This document shows, in pieces, positions 26,223 to 36,054 of a stretch of 64,000 nucleotides of DNA. Positions within the stretch are counted from its first letter, which is position 1. Each line of letters opens with the position of its first letter. This stretch comes from Streptomyces sp. IMTB 2501 (GTDB lineage Bacteria > Actinomycetota > Actinomycetes > Streptomycetales > Streptomycetaceae). The notes below the pieces were generated by a model that saw only the letters and a list, made by a program, of their open reading frames with translations, had not been told where the DNA came from and searched no databases. Made by a program: the position numbers and the translations under genes. Location: positions 79,493-143,492 of the forward strand of contig NZ_MQUS01000018.1 in assembly GCF_001953885.1 (NCBI RefSeq). Reading direction: 5' to 3'.

Positions 26223-27247
26223 TCACCTCACGACGGTCGCGACGGGGAGTTTCTCGATGCGGATCGCCGACGCCTTGAACTCCGCCGTCCCGGCGATCGG
26301 GCAGTTGGCCTCGATCGTCAGCTGGTTGGTGTCCACCTCGTCGGGAAAGTGCATGGTCATGAAGGCCAGACCCGGGCGCAGGGCCCGGTCGATCCAGACC
26401 GGGGCCACGACCGAGCCCCGCCGCGAGAACACCTGGACCTCCTCGCCGACGCGTTCCGCGCCCGCGAGCCGGCGCTCGACCGAGACGCCGACCGCGCAGC
26501 CGAGGGCCTCGGCGACGGAGAGCGTCTCGCGCATCATCGTCTCGATGACCCGGCGGGTGCCGCCGTGCAGACACATCTGCCGCATGGTGGCGCGGGCCAG
26601 GGCGCTGATCGGGTTGAAGGAGATGTTCCCGAACAGCTTGATCCAGATGTCACCGCGCAGCTCCGGCCCCACCGGGCACTTCAGCCCGCCGGTCCGCATG
26701 GCCTCGCTCAGGTCCCGGCAGCGCGGCGAGAGGCTGCGGTCCGGCTCGCCGACGGAGAACCGGGTGCCTTCCAAGTGCCGTACGACACCGGGGGACTGGA
26801 GTTCCGTGGCCGCGTAGACGACACAGCCGACGGCCCGCTCGGGGGCGAGGACCCGGCTGACGGCGCCGCCCGGGTCCACGCTTTCGAGGCGGTGGCCGTC
26901 ATAGGGGCCGCCGTGCCGGTGGAAGTACCACCAGGGGATGCCGTTCTGTGCTGCCACCACCGCCGTGCGCTCGTGCAGCAGCGGTGCGATCAGCGGCCCG
27001 CACGCCGCGTACGCGTTGGCCTTCAGGCCGAGAAAGACATAGTCCACCGGGCCGACCTCGCCGGGATCGTCGGTGGCGTGGGGCGCGCGGTGAAGTCGCC
27101 GCGCAGGCTGAGCACACGTACTCCGTGCTGCCTCATGGCCGCGAGATGCGGTCCACGGGCGATGAGATGCACTTCGGCGCCGGCGCGGTGGAGCGCGGCA
27201 CCGACGTAGGCGCCGATGGCGCCGGCGTCGAGAACTGCCACTTTCAC
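26223..27247 (-). pseudogene. Ketopantoate reductase-family protein, frameshifted
   Basis: The N-terminus (GTG at 27247, VKVAVLDAGAIGAYVGAALH, the nucleotide-binding motif) is in one frame up to RGDFTA near 27090. The rest (HATDDPGEVGPVDYVFLGLKAN onward, with catalytic-type Lys in GLKAN and DIWIKLFGNISFNPISAL) is in another frame. A one-base deletion in the GCGCGCCCC run near 27080 would explain it. Homologues are 2-dehydropantoate 2-reductase-like NADPH oxidoreductases of about 340 residues. The stop is 4 bases upstream of the next gene's start. Real mutation or sequencing error cannot be told apart here. Confidence 0.8.
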
Positions 27248-27311
27248 GGGGCACTCCGTTCGGTTTGAGAGATACCGCGGAGGTCGGAGACCGAATCCTG
27301 TCGACGAAATA

Positions 27312-27326
27312 TTGTCTGCAGTATGG
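27312..27326. promoter_or_regulatory. Candidate GntR half-site upstream of OFA transporter
   Basis: TTGTCTGCAGTATGG resembles the reverse complement (TTGTCTACAGTCTAC) of the repeat upstream of the GntR gene at 30044. It lies about 120 bases before the transporter ATG and about 65 bases before the divergent reductase gene. Confidence 0.35.
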
Positions 27327-27442
27327 AGTTTGGCTCGACAGGGGTTCGGACGCCGGCCGTTCGGCGCTCCGGACGTCGCTCCTCGCATACGATCGATCCG
27401 TTGTCTTCTCAACTACCTTGTGCGGACGTACCGTTCGGGTTC

Positions 27443-28777
27443 ATGAGCAGTCCCCCTGTCGCCCCCGCGGGCTGGAGCCGCTGGCTCGTCCCGCCCGCCG
27501 CCCTCTCCGTCCATCTCTCCATCGGCCAGGCCTACGCCTGGAGCGTGTTCAAGCCGCCGCTCGAATCCGCGCTGCACCTCGACGGCACCCAGAGCGCGCT
27601 GCCCTTCCAGCTCGCGATCGTGATGCTCGGTCTGTCCGCCGCGTTCGGCGGCACCCTCGTCGAGCGCAACGGACCGCGCTGGGCCATGACCGTGGCCCTG
27701 GTCTGTTTCTCCTCCGGCTTCCTGATCTCCGCGCTCGGCGCCGAGACCAAGCAGTACTGGCTGATCGTCCTCGGCTACGGCTTCGTCGGCGGCATCGGCC
27801 TCGGCATCGGCTACATCTCGCCGGTCTCCACCCTGATCAAGTGGTTCCCGGACCGGCCCGGCATGGCCACCGGCATCGCCATCATGGGCTTCGGCGGCGG
27901 CGCGCTGATCGCCTCGCCCTGGTCCGCGCAGATGCTCTCGTCCTTCGGTGGTGACAACGATGGCATCGCCCTCGCCTTCCTGGTGCACGGGCTGTCGTAC
28001 GCCGTCTTCATGACTCTCGGCGTGCTCCTGATCCGGGTGCCGCGCACCGAGGGCCGTGCGAACACGGCGGACGTCCCGAGCGCGGTCGAGGGGGTGCGGG
28101 TCTCCGCGAACAGCGCGGTACGCACCCCGCAGTTCTGGTGCCTGTGGATCGTGCTCTGCATGAACGTGACCGCCGGCATCGGCATCCTGGAGAAGGCCGC
28201 CCCGATGATCACGGACTTCTTCGCCGCCAGCTCCACCCCCGTGTCGGCGTCCGCGGCCGCCGGGTTCGTCGCCCTGCTGTCCGCCGCCAACATGGCGGGC
28301 CGCATCGGCTGGTCGTCCACCTCCGACCGGATCGGACGCAAGAACATCTATCGCGTCTACCTCGGCGTCGGCGCGCTGATGTACCTGGTCATCGCCCTCT
28401 TCGGGGACTCGTCCAAGCCGCTGTTCGTGCTCTGCGCACTGGTGATCCTCTCCTTCTACGGCGGCGGCTTCGCCACGGTCCCGGCGTATCTGAAGGACCT
28501 GTTCGGCACCTACCAGGTCGGCGCGATCCACGGCCGGCTGCTCACCGCCTGGTCCACGGCCGGTGTGCTCGGGCCGCTGATCGTCAACTGGATCGCCGAC
28601 CACCAGAAGAACGCCGGCAAGCACGGCTCGGACCTGTACACCCTGTCCTTCGGCATCATGATCGGGCTGCTCGTCGTCGGCTTCGTCGCCAACGAGCTGG
28701 TCCGTCCCGTCCACGTCCGCCACCACATCCCCGCCCCGAGGGAGGCCGCCGATGCCGAACGACAGCAGCCCGCCTAG
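27443..28777 (+). CDS. OFA-family MFS transporter (oxalate/formate antiporter type)
   Basis: 444 residues with about 12 hydrophobic helices. OFA-type features: HLSIGQAYAWSVFKPPL in helix 1, GGIGLGIGYISPVSTLIKWFPDRPGMATGIAIMGFGGGA, and MAGRIGWSSTSDRIGRKNIYR in the second half. The family exchanges oxalate for formate or moves related monocarboxylates. The oxalyl-CoA genes lie 10 kb away. A 44-residue membrane peptide follows with an overlapping start, a pairing typical of this family. Confidence 0.92.
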   Translation: MSSPPVAPAGWSRWLVPPAALSVHLSIGQAYAWSVFKPPLESALHLDGTQSALPFQLAIVMLGLSAAFGGTLVERNGPRWAMTVALVCFSSGFLISALGAETKQYWLIVLGYGFVGGIGLGIGYISPVSTLIKWFPDRPGMATGIAIMGFGGGALIASPWSAQMLSSFGGDNDGIALAFLVHGLSYAVFMTLGVLLIRVPRTEGRANTADVPSAVEGVRVSANSAVRTPQFWCLWIVLCMNVTAGIGILEKAAPMITDFFAASSTPVSASAAAGFVALLSAANMAGRIGWSSTSDRIGRKNIYRVYLGVGALMYLVIALFGDSSKPLFVLCALVILSFYGGGFATVPAYLKDLFGTYQVGAIHGRLLTAWSTAGVLGPLIVNWIADHQKNAGKHGSDLYTLSFGIMIGLLVVGFVANELVRPVHVRHHIPAPREAADAERQQPA

Positions 28778-28886
28778 CCCGGACCGCCGTGCGCTGATCG
28801 CCTTCGCCTGGCTCTGGGTCGGCGCGCCCTTCGCCTACGGGGTGTACGAACTCGTACAGAAGGCGACACAGCTGTTCAACAGGTGA
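28752..28886 (+). CDS. MFS transporter small subunit
   Basis: 44 residues translated directly from the sequence: a polar proline/serine N-terminus (PNDSSPPSPDRR), one membrane helix ALIAFAWLWVGAPFAYGVYEL and a short basic-polar tail VQKATQLFNR. It overlaps the end of the OFA transporter gene by 26 bases in another frame. Small single-helix proteins of this form accompany OFA-type transporters in many actinomycetes and proteobacteria; a stabilising role is inferred. Confidence 0.8.
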   Translation: MPNDSSPPSPDRRALIAFAWLWVGAPFAYGVYELVQKATQLFNR

Positions 28887-29033
28887 GTCCTGCGAAAGGC
28901 CGGGCGTCCGAGCGTCTGCAAGAAGCCGACAACTCGGGCGCCCGATTCCTGTGGCTTCACCTGCCGTCGTACTCGTGGGTCACTGATCAGACTGGGGGAT
29001 CCCGCTACCCACGGCCCACGAGGGGACCCCGCC

Positions 29034-29981
29034 ATGAACGGCTCGCGCATCGCCGCCATCGGCCACTATCAGCCCGCCCGGGTGCTCACCAACGAGGACC
29101 TGGCCGGGATGGTCGACACGAGCGACGAGTGGATCAGCAGCCGGGTCGGCATCCGGACCCGGCACATCGCCGGCCCCGACGAACCGGTCGACGAGCTGGC
29201 CGCGCACGCCGCCGCCAAGGCCCTCGCCGCCGCCGGTCTGACCCCCGCCGACATCGACCTGGTCCTGGTCGCCACGTCCACGGCGGTCGACCGGTCCCCG
29301 AACATGGCCGCCCGGGTCGCCGCCCGGCTCGGCATCCCGCAGCCGGCCGCGATGGACGTCAACGTGGTGTGCGCCGGGTTCACGCACGCGCTGGCCACCG
29401 CCGACCACACCGTCCGGGCAGGCGCGGCCACCCGGGCGCTGGTCATCGGCGCCGACAAGATGTCCGACGTCACCGACTGGAGCGACCGCACCACCTGTGT
29501 CCTGGTCGGCGACGGGGCCGGGGCCGCCGTCGTCGAGGCGTGCGCGCCGGGGGAGGAGCCGGGGATCGGGCCGGTGCTGTGGGGGTCGGTGCCGGAGATG
29601 GGGCACGCCGTGCGGATCGAGGGCACCCCGCCCCGGTTCGCGCAGGAGGGCCAGGCCGTCTACCGCTGGGCCACCACCCGGCTGCCGGCCATCGCCCGCA
29701 GTGCGTGCGAGCGGGCCGGTGTGGGCCCGGAGGACCTCGCCGGGGTCGTCCTGCACCAGGCCAACCTGCGCATCATCGAACCCCTGGCCGAGAAGCTCGG
29801 CGCCGTCAACGCGGTGGTCGCCCGCGATGTCACCGAATCCGGCAACACATCGGCGGGCAGTGTCCCGATGGCCTTCTCCAAGCTGCTCGAACAGGGAGCG
29901 CTCAGCGCGGGCGATCCGGTGCTGCTGTTCGGCTTCGGCGGCAATCTGTCGTACGCGGGGCAGGTCGTACGCTGCCCGTGA
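29034..29981 (+). CDS. Beta-ketoacyl-ACP synthase III (FabH-like)
   Basis: 315 residues. The KAS III triad is present: Cys in VNVVCAGFTHAL, His in VLHQANLRI, Asn in ESGNTSAGSVPMAF, plus GIRTRHIA near the N-terminus. It condenses an acyl-CoA with malonyl-ACP, or, in FabH-like acyltransferases, esterifies or amidates a hydroxyl or amine. It stands alone among oxalate genes with no other fatty acid gene nearby, so a non-FAS role is possible. The ATG is preceded by AGGGGAC. Confidence 0.9.
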   Translation: MNGSRIAAIGHYQPARVLTNEDLAGMVDTSDEWISSRVGIRTRHIAGPDEPVDELAAHAAAKALAAAGLTPADIDLVLVATSTAVDRSPNMAARVAARLGIPQPAAMDVNVVCAGFTHALATADHTVRAGAATRALVIGADKMSDVTDWSDRTTCVLVGDGAGAAVVEACAPGEEPGIGPVLWGSVPEMGHAVRIEGTPPRFAQEGQAVYRWATTRLPAIARSACERAGVGPEDLAGVVLHQANLRIIEPLAEKLGAVNAVVARDVTESGNTSAGSVPMAFSKLLEQGALSAGDPVLLFGFGGNLSYAGQVVRCP

Positions 29982-30043
29982 GTGGATGGCGTCAACCGTT
30001 GTGTGAATGAAGTCCGGTGCCCTGGGCCTGGATTTTGCGCACC

Positions 30044-30057
30044 GTAGACTGTAGACA
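30044..30057. promoter_or_regulatory. Candidate GntR autoregulatory site
   Basis: GTAGACTGTAGACA is a direct repeat of GTAGAC with a TGTAGACA near-palindrome, about 80 bases upstream of the GntR ATG. The inverse TACAGT half-site recurs upstream of oxc. Confidence 0.35.
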
Positions 30058-30133
30058 AAAGACAATCGATACTGAGAGTCCAGCGTCCACGCGTCAGACC
30101 TGTCCAGTCAGACCGTCCAGGAGGGGGACCGCG

Positions 30134-30811
30134 ATGTTGTCGACCGGACTGCCGCACGGGGCAGTGCCCAAGCTCGAACGGCCCGGACCGTTGCGCGAGC
30201 GTGTCTACGAGGCACTGCTCGAACTCATCACCACCCGCGCCCTGCAGCCCGGCCAGCACCTGGTCGAGAGCGAGCTGGCCGGGCACCTCGGTGTCTCCCG
30301 GCAGCCGGTGCGCGAGGCGCTGCAGCGGCTCAACACCGAGGGCTGGGTCGATCTGCGGCCCGCGCAGGGCGCGTTCGTGCACGAGCCGACCGAGGAGGAG
30401 GCCGACCAGCTGCTGACCGTGCGCACCCTGCTGGAGGCGGAGGCGGCCCGGCTGGCCGCACTGCACGCCGACGCAGCCGGGATCCAGGCGCTGGAAGAGG
30501 TGTGTGCCGAGGGCGAGAAGGCCGTCGCCGCCGACCAGGTGGACCGCGCCGTGGCCCTCAACGCGGCGTTCCACGCCAGGATAATGGAACTGGCGGGCAA
30601 CGCGGTCCTCGCCGAACTCGCCGCCCAGGTGGACCGCCGGGTCCGCTGGTACTACACCCCGGTGGCCCGGCAGCGCGGGCGCCAGTCCTGGATCGAACAC
30701 CGGGAACTGATCCTCGCGATCGCCCACAACGACCAGGAGCGGGCCGCCCACCTGATGCGCGCCCACACCGAACACACCCGTCGCTCGTACCACGAGCGCC
30801 AAGGATCCTGA
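30134..30811 (+). CDS. GntR/FCD-family transcriptional regulator
   Basis: 225 residues from an ATG with GGAGGGGGA upstream. N-terminal winged helix (LRERVYEALLELITTRAL, VSESELAxHLGVSRQPVREAL-type motif read as VESELAGHLGVSRQPVREALQRL) and a C-terminal FCD ligand domain with metal-site-like Asp/His residues (AVALNAAFHARIMELAGN, HRELILAIAHND). The FCD branch senses small carboxylic acids. It lies amid the oxalate genes and is the best candidate regulator of them. Confidence 0.92.
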   Translation: MLSTGLPHGAVPKLERPGPLRERVYEALLELITTRALQPGQHLVESELAGHLGVSRQPVREALQRLNTEGWVDLRPAQGAFVHEPTEEEADQLLTVRTLLEAEAARLAALHADAAGIQALEEVCAEGEKAVAADQVDRAVALNAAFHARIMELAGNAVLAELAAQVDRRVRWYYTPVARQRGRQSWIEHRELILAIAHNDQERAAHLMRAHTEHTRRSYHERQGS

Positions 30812-30851
30812 CCACGTACGGATGCCGGCCGCGACGAGGGCCAGGGCATGC

Positions 30852-30898
30852 GTGTTCCCCCTCCCGCGATCGGTGAGCGGACCGTGGAGGGGGAACAC
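30852..30898. terminator. Bidirectional stem-loop terminator
   Basis: GTGTTCCCCCTCC (30852-30864) and GGAGGGGGAACAC (30886-30898) are perfect 13-bp inverted arms around a 21-base loop, between the convergent GntR gene and OFA transporter. Confidence 0.85.
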
Positions 30899-30910
30899 CG
30901 CGAGGCTTGT

Positions 30911-32320
30911 TCAGGACATCGGCCGCGTCCTCGGGGCCGTCGCGGCCGCCGTACGGCCGTCCCGGCCCGGCTGGCGCAGCAGCAGCGCGATCGCCGCCGC
31001 CACCATCGACACACCGCCGGCCAGCGCATAGGCGCCGTTGTAGCCCCAGGCGCCGACCACCATGGAGCCGAGACCGCCGCCGAACAGGCCGCTGACCAGC
31101 TTGCCGCTGTAGACGAGGCCGTAGTTGGTGGCGTTGTAGTTCTCGCCGAAGTAGTCCGGGGTCAGTGCGGCGAACATCGGGTAGAACGCGCCGCCGCCGA
31201 AGCCGGACAGGAAGGCGAAGAACAGGAACAGCCACTCGCTCTTGATGTCACCGGCCCAGATGACGCCGAACTGGGCGAGCCCCAGGACCACGATGACGAA
31301 CACCAGGGACGTCTTGCGGCCCCACAGGTCCGACAACCAGCCGACGACCGCCCGCCCGACGCCGTTGATGACCGCCATGACACCCATCGAGGACGCCGCG
31401 ACCAGTGGGCCGAAGCCGATCTGTTTGGCGTAGTCGACCTGGAAGGAGATCCCGAAGATCGACACACCGGCGGTCATGACGATGCTGACCCACATCAGCG
31501 GCAGCATGCCGGTCCTGATGGCCTCCTTCGGGGTGAACTGCCGCACCGCCGGCGGGTTCTTCGCCAGGCTCGCCACGCTCTTGCCGCCGGCGGAGTGCGA
31601 CAGCGGGTCGACGTCGGCCGGCCACCAGTTCTTCGGCGGGTCCTTGAAGAAGAACGCGCACACCGCGACGACGATCAGCACGTACACGCCGATAAGGTCC
31701 AGCACCTCGTCGTAATCGCGCGTGTCGAAGGCGTAGTTGAAGACGAAGATGAAGGGCAGCGAGCCGTAGGCGAAGCCGCCGTTGACAAAGCCGGTCTTCG
31801 CGCCGCGCCGTTCCGGGAACCACTTGCCGACCATGTTGATACAGGTCGCGTAGATCAGCCCGGAGCCCACACCGCCCACGACACCGAAGCCGAGGATGGC
31901 CGGCATCACGTTGTCGAGGTGGGACAGGGCCAGGAAGCCGAGCAGACACATCGCGGCGCCCAGGAACATCGCGCAGCGCGCCGTGAGGATGCCTCTCTCG
32001 CGCAGCCAGCCCGCCGGGAAGGCGATACCGGCCTGGAAGAACACCCAGACGCTCAGGATCCAGAAGGTGTTGCTCTGGTTCCAGCCGTGCGCGGCGGACA
32101 GCGTGTCCTCGGCGGAGCCGTAGGCGTACTCCGAGACACTGATGGCCATCATCGCGATCCACGGCAGATACACCATGAGCTTGCGGGAGTGGCCGAGGAT
32201 GTCACGGTCCGCCTCGCCGACGCGGTAGACCCGCCCCCGGGAATCGGTGACTTCGCGGTACGAACGGTCCGCCGAACCGGGATCGGCCGGCGTGTTCCTT
32301 GTTGTCGGATCAGCCGTCAT
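30911..32320 (-). CDS. OFA-family MFS transporter (second copy)
   Basis: 469 residues, about 12 helices. N-terminal REVTDSRGRVYRVGE is also found in the next gene, showing paralogy. Conserved OFA blocks: GFGVVGGVGSGLIYATCINMVGKWFPERRGAKTG, FFFKDPPKNWWP, NPPAVRQFTPKEAIRTG and INGVGRAVVGWLSDLWGRKTS. Probably carries oxalate/formate or similar carboxylates. The start is the ATG at 32320, one base before the stop of the upstream paralogue, so the two are coexpressed. Confidence 0.92.
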   Translation of the reverse strand: MTADPTTRNTPADPGSADRSYREVTDSRGRVYRVGEADRDILGHSRKLMVYLPWIAMMAISVSEYAYGSAEDTLSAAHGWNQSNTFWILSVWVFFQAGIAFPAGWLRERGILTARCAMFLGAAMCLLGFLALSHLDNVMPAILGFGVVGGVGSGLIYATCINMVGKWFPERRGAKTGFVNGGFAYGSLPFIFVFNYAFDTRDYDEVLDLIGVYVLIVVAVCAFFFKDPPKNWWPADVDPLSHSAGGKSVASLAKNPPAVRQFTPKEAIRTGMLPLMWVSIVMTAGVSIFGISFQVDYAKQIGFGPLVAASSMGVMAVINGVGRAVVGWLSDLWGRKTSLVFVIVVLGLAQFGVIWAGDIKSEWLFLFFAFLSGFGGGAFYPMFAALTPDYFGENYNATNYGLVYSGKLVSGLFGGGLGSMVVGAWGYNGAYALAGGVSMVAAAIALLLRQPGRDGRTAAATAPRTRPMS

Positions 32321-32321
32321 G

Positions 32322-33689
32322 TCAGGCCATCTCCTCGCCGAGGGGGTGGGGATTGGGGACGACGCGCCGGACGCTGAGCCTGCCCGGCGCTCTGAGGAAC
32401 AGCGCCACCACGGCGCAGACGAGCCCGGTGCAGCCCGCCAGCAGGAACGCGGAGTGGGGGTCCCGCGCGGCGTACGCGGCGGCGCGCGTGCCGCCGCCGG
32501 CGGCGACCGGCAGCAGCCAGGCGCCGGTGAGCAGTCCGTGGACGCTCGCGCTGTGGTTCTCACCGAAGTGGTCCGTGGCCAGTGCGGTGACCAGCGCCAG
32601 GACCGCCGCACCGGCGGCGGCGGTGACCGCGGCACAGCCCAGGAGGAGCACCCCGCCGCCCGCCCGGGCCGCCACAAGCATCCCGAACTGGGCGGCGGCC
32701 AGCAGCAGACAGGCCGTGATCAGGGCCGTGCGCCGCCCCGAGCGGTCCGACAGAGCGCCGGCGGCCGCGGCCCCCGCGGCGCCGCCCGCGACGGTCACCG
32801 ACCACACCGCCTGGCCGCCGAGCCCGAGTTGTCCGCCGTACGCCGTGAGCAGGCGGATGCCGAGCACGGTGACGCCGGCCGCGCCGAGCAGGCACAGCCA
32901 CATCAGCCACAACACCGGGCTGCGGGCGGCCTCGTGCAGGGTGTGGTGGCGTACGGCGGGCGGGTTCTTCTCCCGTGCGCGCCGGGCGACGGGATCCGCC
33001 GGCACGGCCCGTGGGTCGGGACGCGGTGGCCACCAGTTCCGCGGCGGGTCCTTGAGGAGCCGGCCGGCCCCGGCCACGACCACGGCCGCTCCGGCTCCCG
33101 CGGCGGCGAGCAGGACCTGCGGGTCGGCCCCGCGCACCGGGGCCAGGAGGAACGGTACGGCCCCGAGGGCGAGCCCGCTCGCCACCGCTCCCGTGGGGCC
33201 GCCCCGGCGCTCCGGCCACCACCTGCCCGGCAGCGTCAGACAGGTCCCGTGCACCAGCCCGGCGCCGGCACCGGCGGACACGGCGAAGACGAGCCGGACG
33301 GCGGCGCGGTCCGGAGCGGCGGCGAGCGCCAGATATCCGAGGAGGGTGCCGAGCGCTCCGGTCGCCATCGCCGCGCGGGCGGAGAGCCGGCCGCTGTCCC
33401 GCAGCCGCCCGGCCGGTACGGCGACGGCCGCCTGGGACAACGCCCACAGACCCACCGGCCAGTACAGGTCCCCGCCCCACCGGTGAGCGGCACGGAGACC
33501 GGCCTGCGCCGCTACGAACGCGTACGCGGCACCACTGATGCCCGCCAAACCCGCCCAGGGCAGGACGACCATCCAGATCCGGCCACGGCCCAGCAGGTCG
33601 GCGTCGCTCTCGCCGACCCGGTAGACGCGGCCCCTGCGGTCCCTCACCTCCCTGCACAGCACGGAGGCGGGGGAATCGATCGTTTCCAT
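32322..33689 (-). CDS. OFA-family MFS transporter (third, divergent copy)
   Basis: 455 residues from METIDSPASVL. Clearly paralogous to the downstream transporter (REVRDRRGRVYRVGESDADLLG, RLLKDPPRNWWP, EKNPPAVRHHTLHEAAR), but much richer in Ala and Gly and more diverged in the helices, suggesting relaxed selection or a new substrate. Upstream extension of the frame to 33878 is probably not translated. Coupled to the downstream copy. Confidence 0.85.
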   Translation of the reverse strand: METIDSPASVLCREVRDRRGRVYRVGESDADLLGRGRIWMVVLPWAGLAGISGAAYAFVAAQAGLRAAHRWGGDLYWPVGLWALSQAAVAVPAGRLRDSGRLSARAAMATGALGTLLGYLALAAAPDRAAVRLVFAVSAGAGAGLVHGTCLTLPGRWWPERRGGPTGAVASGLALGAVPFLLAPVRGADPQVLLAAAGAGAAVVVAGAGRLLKDPPRNWWPPRPDPRAVPADPVARRAREKNPPAVRHHTLHEAARSPVLWLMWLCLLGAAGVTVLGIRLLTAYGGQLGLGGQAVWSVTVAGGAAGAAAAGALSDRSGRRTALITACLLLAAAQFGMLVAARAGGGVLLLGCAAVTAAAGAAVLALVTALATDHFGENHSASVHGLLTGAWLLPVAAGGGTRAAAYAARDPHSAFLLAGCTGLVCAVVALFLRAPGRLSVRRVVPNPHPLGEEMA

Positions 33690-33917
33690 CGTGCGACTCG
33701 CACCCCTTGCGTCGAAAGTTCTGGCCGGCGCCCCCTGTCCCATACCTTTCGTGCGCGCTCGGGTCCCGGGGCCGGCCGACGCGCACCGCCGGCCGGCCCC
33801 TCCGTCACTCACGTCATGAACCGGCCCCCGGCAACCCGGCCGCCCGCGCCCACCGAGCGGTGTCCAGCCCGGGGACAACCCCCGGACCCCCGGCCGGTGC
33901 CGGAGCGGGCCCCGTCA

Positions 33918-36050
33918 TCACAGGAGCCCCGCGGCCCGCGCCCACCGATACTTCGCACCCAGCGCGGCCACCGGCTTCTCCGTCGTGTACGGGTACGCCA
34001 CGACCCCCCGCTCGAACAGGTACTGACAGGCCTCCTCGACCTCGACGTCCCCCGCGAGCGACGCCACGACCGGCTTCTCGATGCCCCGCTCGCGGAACTC
34101 CGCGACGACCCGCGCCGTCAGCTCCGCGAACACCGTCGGCGGCGTGACGATGGTGTGCCAGTAGCCGAGCACGAGCGCGTGGATCCGCGGATCCTCCAGA
34201 CCGAGCCGGATCGTCGCCTCGTACGTCGACGGCGGCTCGCCCCCGGTGATGTCGACCGGGTTGCCGGCCGCGCCGAACGGCGGGATGAACCGGCGGAACG
34301 CCTTGTCCAGGTCGGGCGGGATCTCCATCAGGGACAGCCCGTTGTCGGTCACCGCGTCCGACAGCAGCACACCGCTGCCGCCCGCGCCGGTGATGATCAC
34401 GACGTTGTCGCCCCGGGGGGTGGGCAGGACGGGCAGGGCACGGGCGTACTCCAGCATGTCGTTCAGCCCCGGCGCCCGGATGACTCCCGCCTGCCTCAGG
34501 ATGTCGTCGTACACGGCGTCGTCGCCCGCGAGCGCCCCGGTGTGCGAGCCGGCCGCCTTCGCGCCCGCCGCCGTACGGCCCGCCTTCAGCACCACGACCG
34601 GCTTCTTCGGCACCGTCTCCCGGGCCGCATCCACGAACGCCCGGCCGTCCTTGAGGTCTTCGAGATGCATGGCGATGCACTCGGTGTGCGGGTCCTCACC
34701 GAACCAGGTCAGCAGGTCGTCCTCGTCCAGGTCCGACTTGTTGCCGAGTCCTACGATCGCCGACACACCCGTCTTCGTGGTGCGGGCGAAGCCCAGGATC
34801 GCCATGCCGATGCCCCCGGACTGGGAGGTCAGCGCCACCCCGCCCCTGACGTCGTACGGCGTGCAGAACGTGGCGCACAGATCCTGCCAGGTGGAGTAGT
34901 AGCCGTAGATGTTCGGGCCGAGCAGACGGATGCCGTGCCGCTCGGCGATCTCCACGATCCGCGCCTGCAGTTGGTGCTCGCCGGTCTCGGCGAAACCGGA
35001 CGGGATGAGGACGGCGTTCGGGATCTTCTTGCGTCCCACCTCCTCCAGGGCCGCGGCCACGAACGGGGCCGGAATGGCGAAGACTGCCACATCCACCTCA
35101 CCGGGAACGTCCGTGACGCTCTTGTACGCCTTGCGGCCCAGAATGTCATCGGCCTTGGGGTTCACCGGATGGATCTCCCCGGAGAAACCGCCGTCGAGGA
35201 GATTGCGCATGACCGAATTACCGATCTTGCCCTGCTCGTTGGACGCGCCGATGACGGCGACGGACGAGGGCTGCATCAGCCGGCGCATCGTCGACAGGAT
35301 TTCGTCGCGTGTATACCGCCGACGAGATGGTGCCGACGACTCGGCGAGGATCACCCGGATGTCGGCGGCCATCGCTCCGTCGGGCGTGGCGATCACCGGA
35401 TTGAGGTCCACCTCGGCGATCTCCGGGAAGTCCGCGACCAGTTGGGAGACCCGCCGGATCTGTTCGGCGACCGCCCACCGGTCCACACCGGCCTGCCCGC
35501 GCACCCCGCGCAGGATCTCCGCCGACCGGATGGAGTCCAGCATCGACACCGCCTCGTCGGCGGTGACCGGCGCCAGGCGGAACGTCACGTCCTTCAGCAC
35601 CTCGACCAGTACACCGCCGAGCCCGAACGCCACCACCTTCCCGAACGTCGGGTCGGTGACCGCGCCGACGATGACCTCCTGCCCCTGCGGCAGCAACTCC
35701 TGCACCTGCACGCCCTCGACACGGGCCGCGGAGTCGTACGCACGCGCGTTCTCGATGATCCCGCGGAAAGCGGCCCGTACGTCCGCCGCGCCCTCGACGC
35801 CCACCACGACCCCGCCGGCGTCGGTCTTGTGCGGGATGTCCGGCGAGACGATCTTCATGACCACCGGCCCGCCGAACCGCGCCGCAGCGGCCACCGCCTC
35901 GTCCACGTCCGCCGCCAGTGCCTCGCCCGGTACGGCGATCCCGTACGCGTCGGCGATCACCTTGCCCTCGGGCGCGGTCAGCGCGGTACGGCCCTCGGCG
36001 CGCACCGCGGCGAGGAGGGCGCGCACCTTCGGTACCCGGTCTTCGGCCAT
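33918..36050 (-). CDS. NDP-forming acyl-CoA synthetase
   Basis: 710 residues. Order seen: ATP-grasp domain first (about 1-225, PVVMKIVSPDIPHKTDAGGVV), then CoA-binding Rossmann domain (about 260-390, SVAVIGASNEQGKIGNS), then the succinyl-CoA-ligase-like region (ALTSQSGGIGMAIL, phosphohistidine-type SHTGALAGDDAV). This is permuted relative to the common acetate-CoA ligase order (CoA domain first). It would make or use an acyl-CoA with ATP or ADP. It follows frc and oxc in the same operon, so it probably primes oxalate or a CoA acceptor. ATG at 36050 chosen over the GTG at 36053. Confidence 0.88.
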   Translation of the reverse strand: MAEDRVPKVRALLAAVRAEGRTALTAPEGKVIADAYGIAVPGEALAADVDEAVAAAARFGGPVVMKIVSPDIPHKTDAGGVVVGVEGAADVRAAFRGIIENARAYDSAARVEGVQVQELLPQGQEVIVGAVTDPTFGKVVAFGLGGVLVEVLKDVTFRLAPVTADEAVSMLDSIRSAEILRGVRGQAGVDRWAVAEQIRRVSQLVADFPEIAEVDLNPVIATPDGAMAADIRVILAESSAPSRRRYTRDEILSTMRRLMQPSSVAVIGASNEQGKIGNSVMRNLLDGGFSGEIHPVNPKADDILGRKAYKSVTDVPGEVDVAVFAIPAPFVAAALEEVGRKKIPNAVLIPSGFAETGEHQLQARIVEIAERHGIRLLGPNIYGYYSTWQDLCATFCTPYDVRGGVALTSQSGGIGMAILGFARTTKTGVSAIVGLGNKSDLDEDDLLTWFGEDPHTECIAMHLEDLKDGRAFVDAARETVPKKPVVVLKAGRTAAGAKAAGSHTGALAGDDAVYDDILRQAGVIRAPGLNDMLEYARALPVLPTPRGDNVVIITGAGGSGVLLSDAVTDNGLSLMEIPPDLDKAFRRFIPPFGAAGNPVDITGGEPPSTYEATIRLGLEDPRIHALVLGYWHTIVTPPTVFAELTARVVAEFRERGIEKPVVASLAGDVEVEEACQYLFERGVVAYPYTTEKPVAALGAKYRWARAAGLL

Positions 36051-36054
36051 CACG

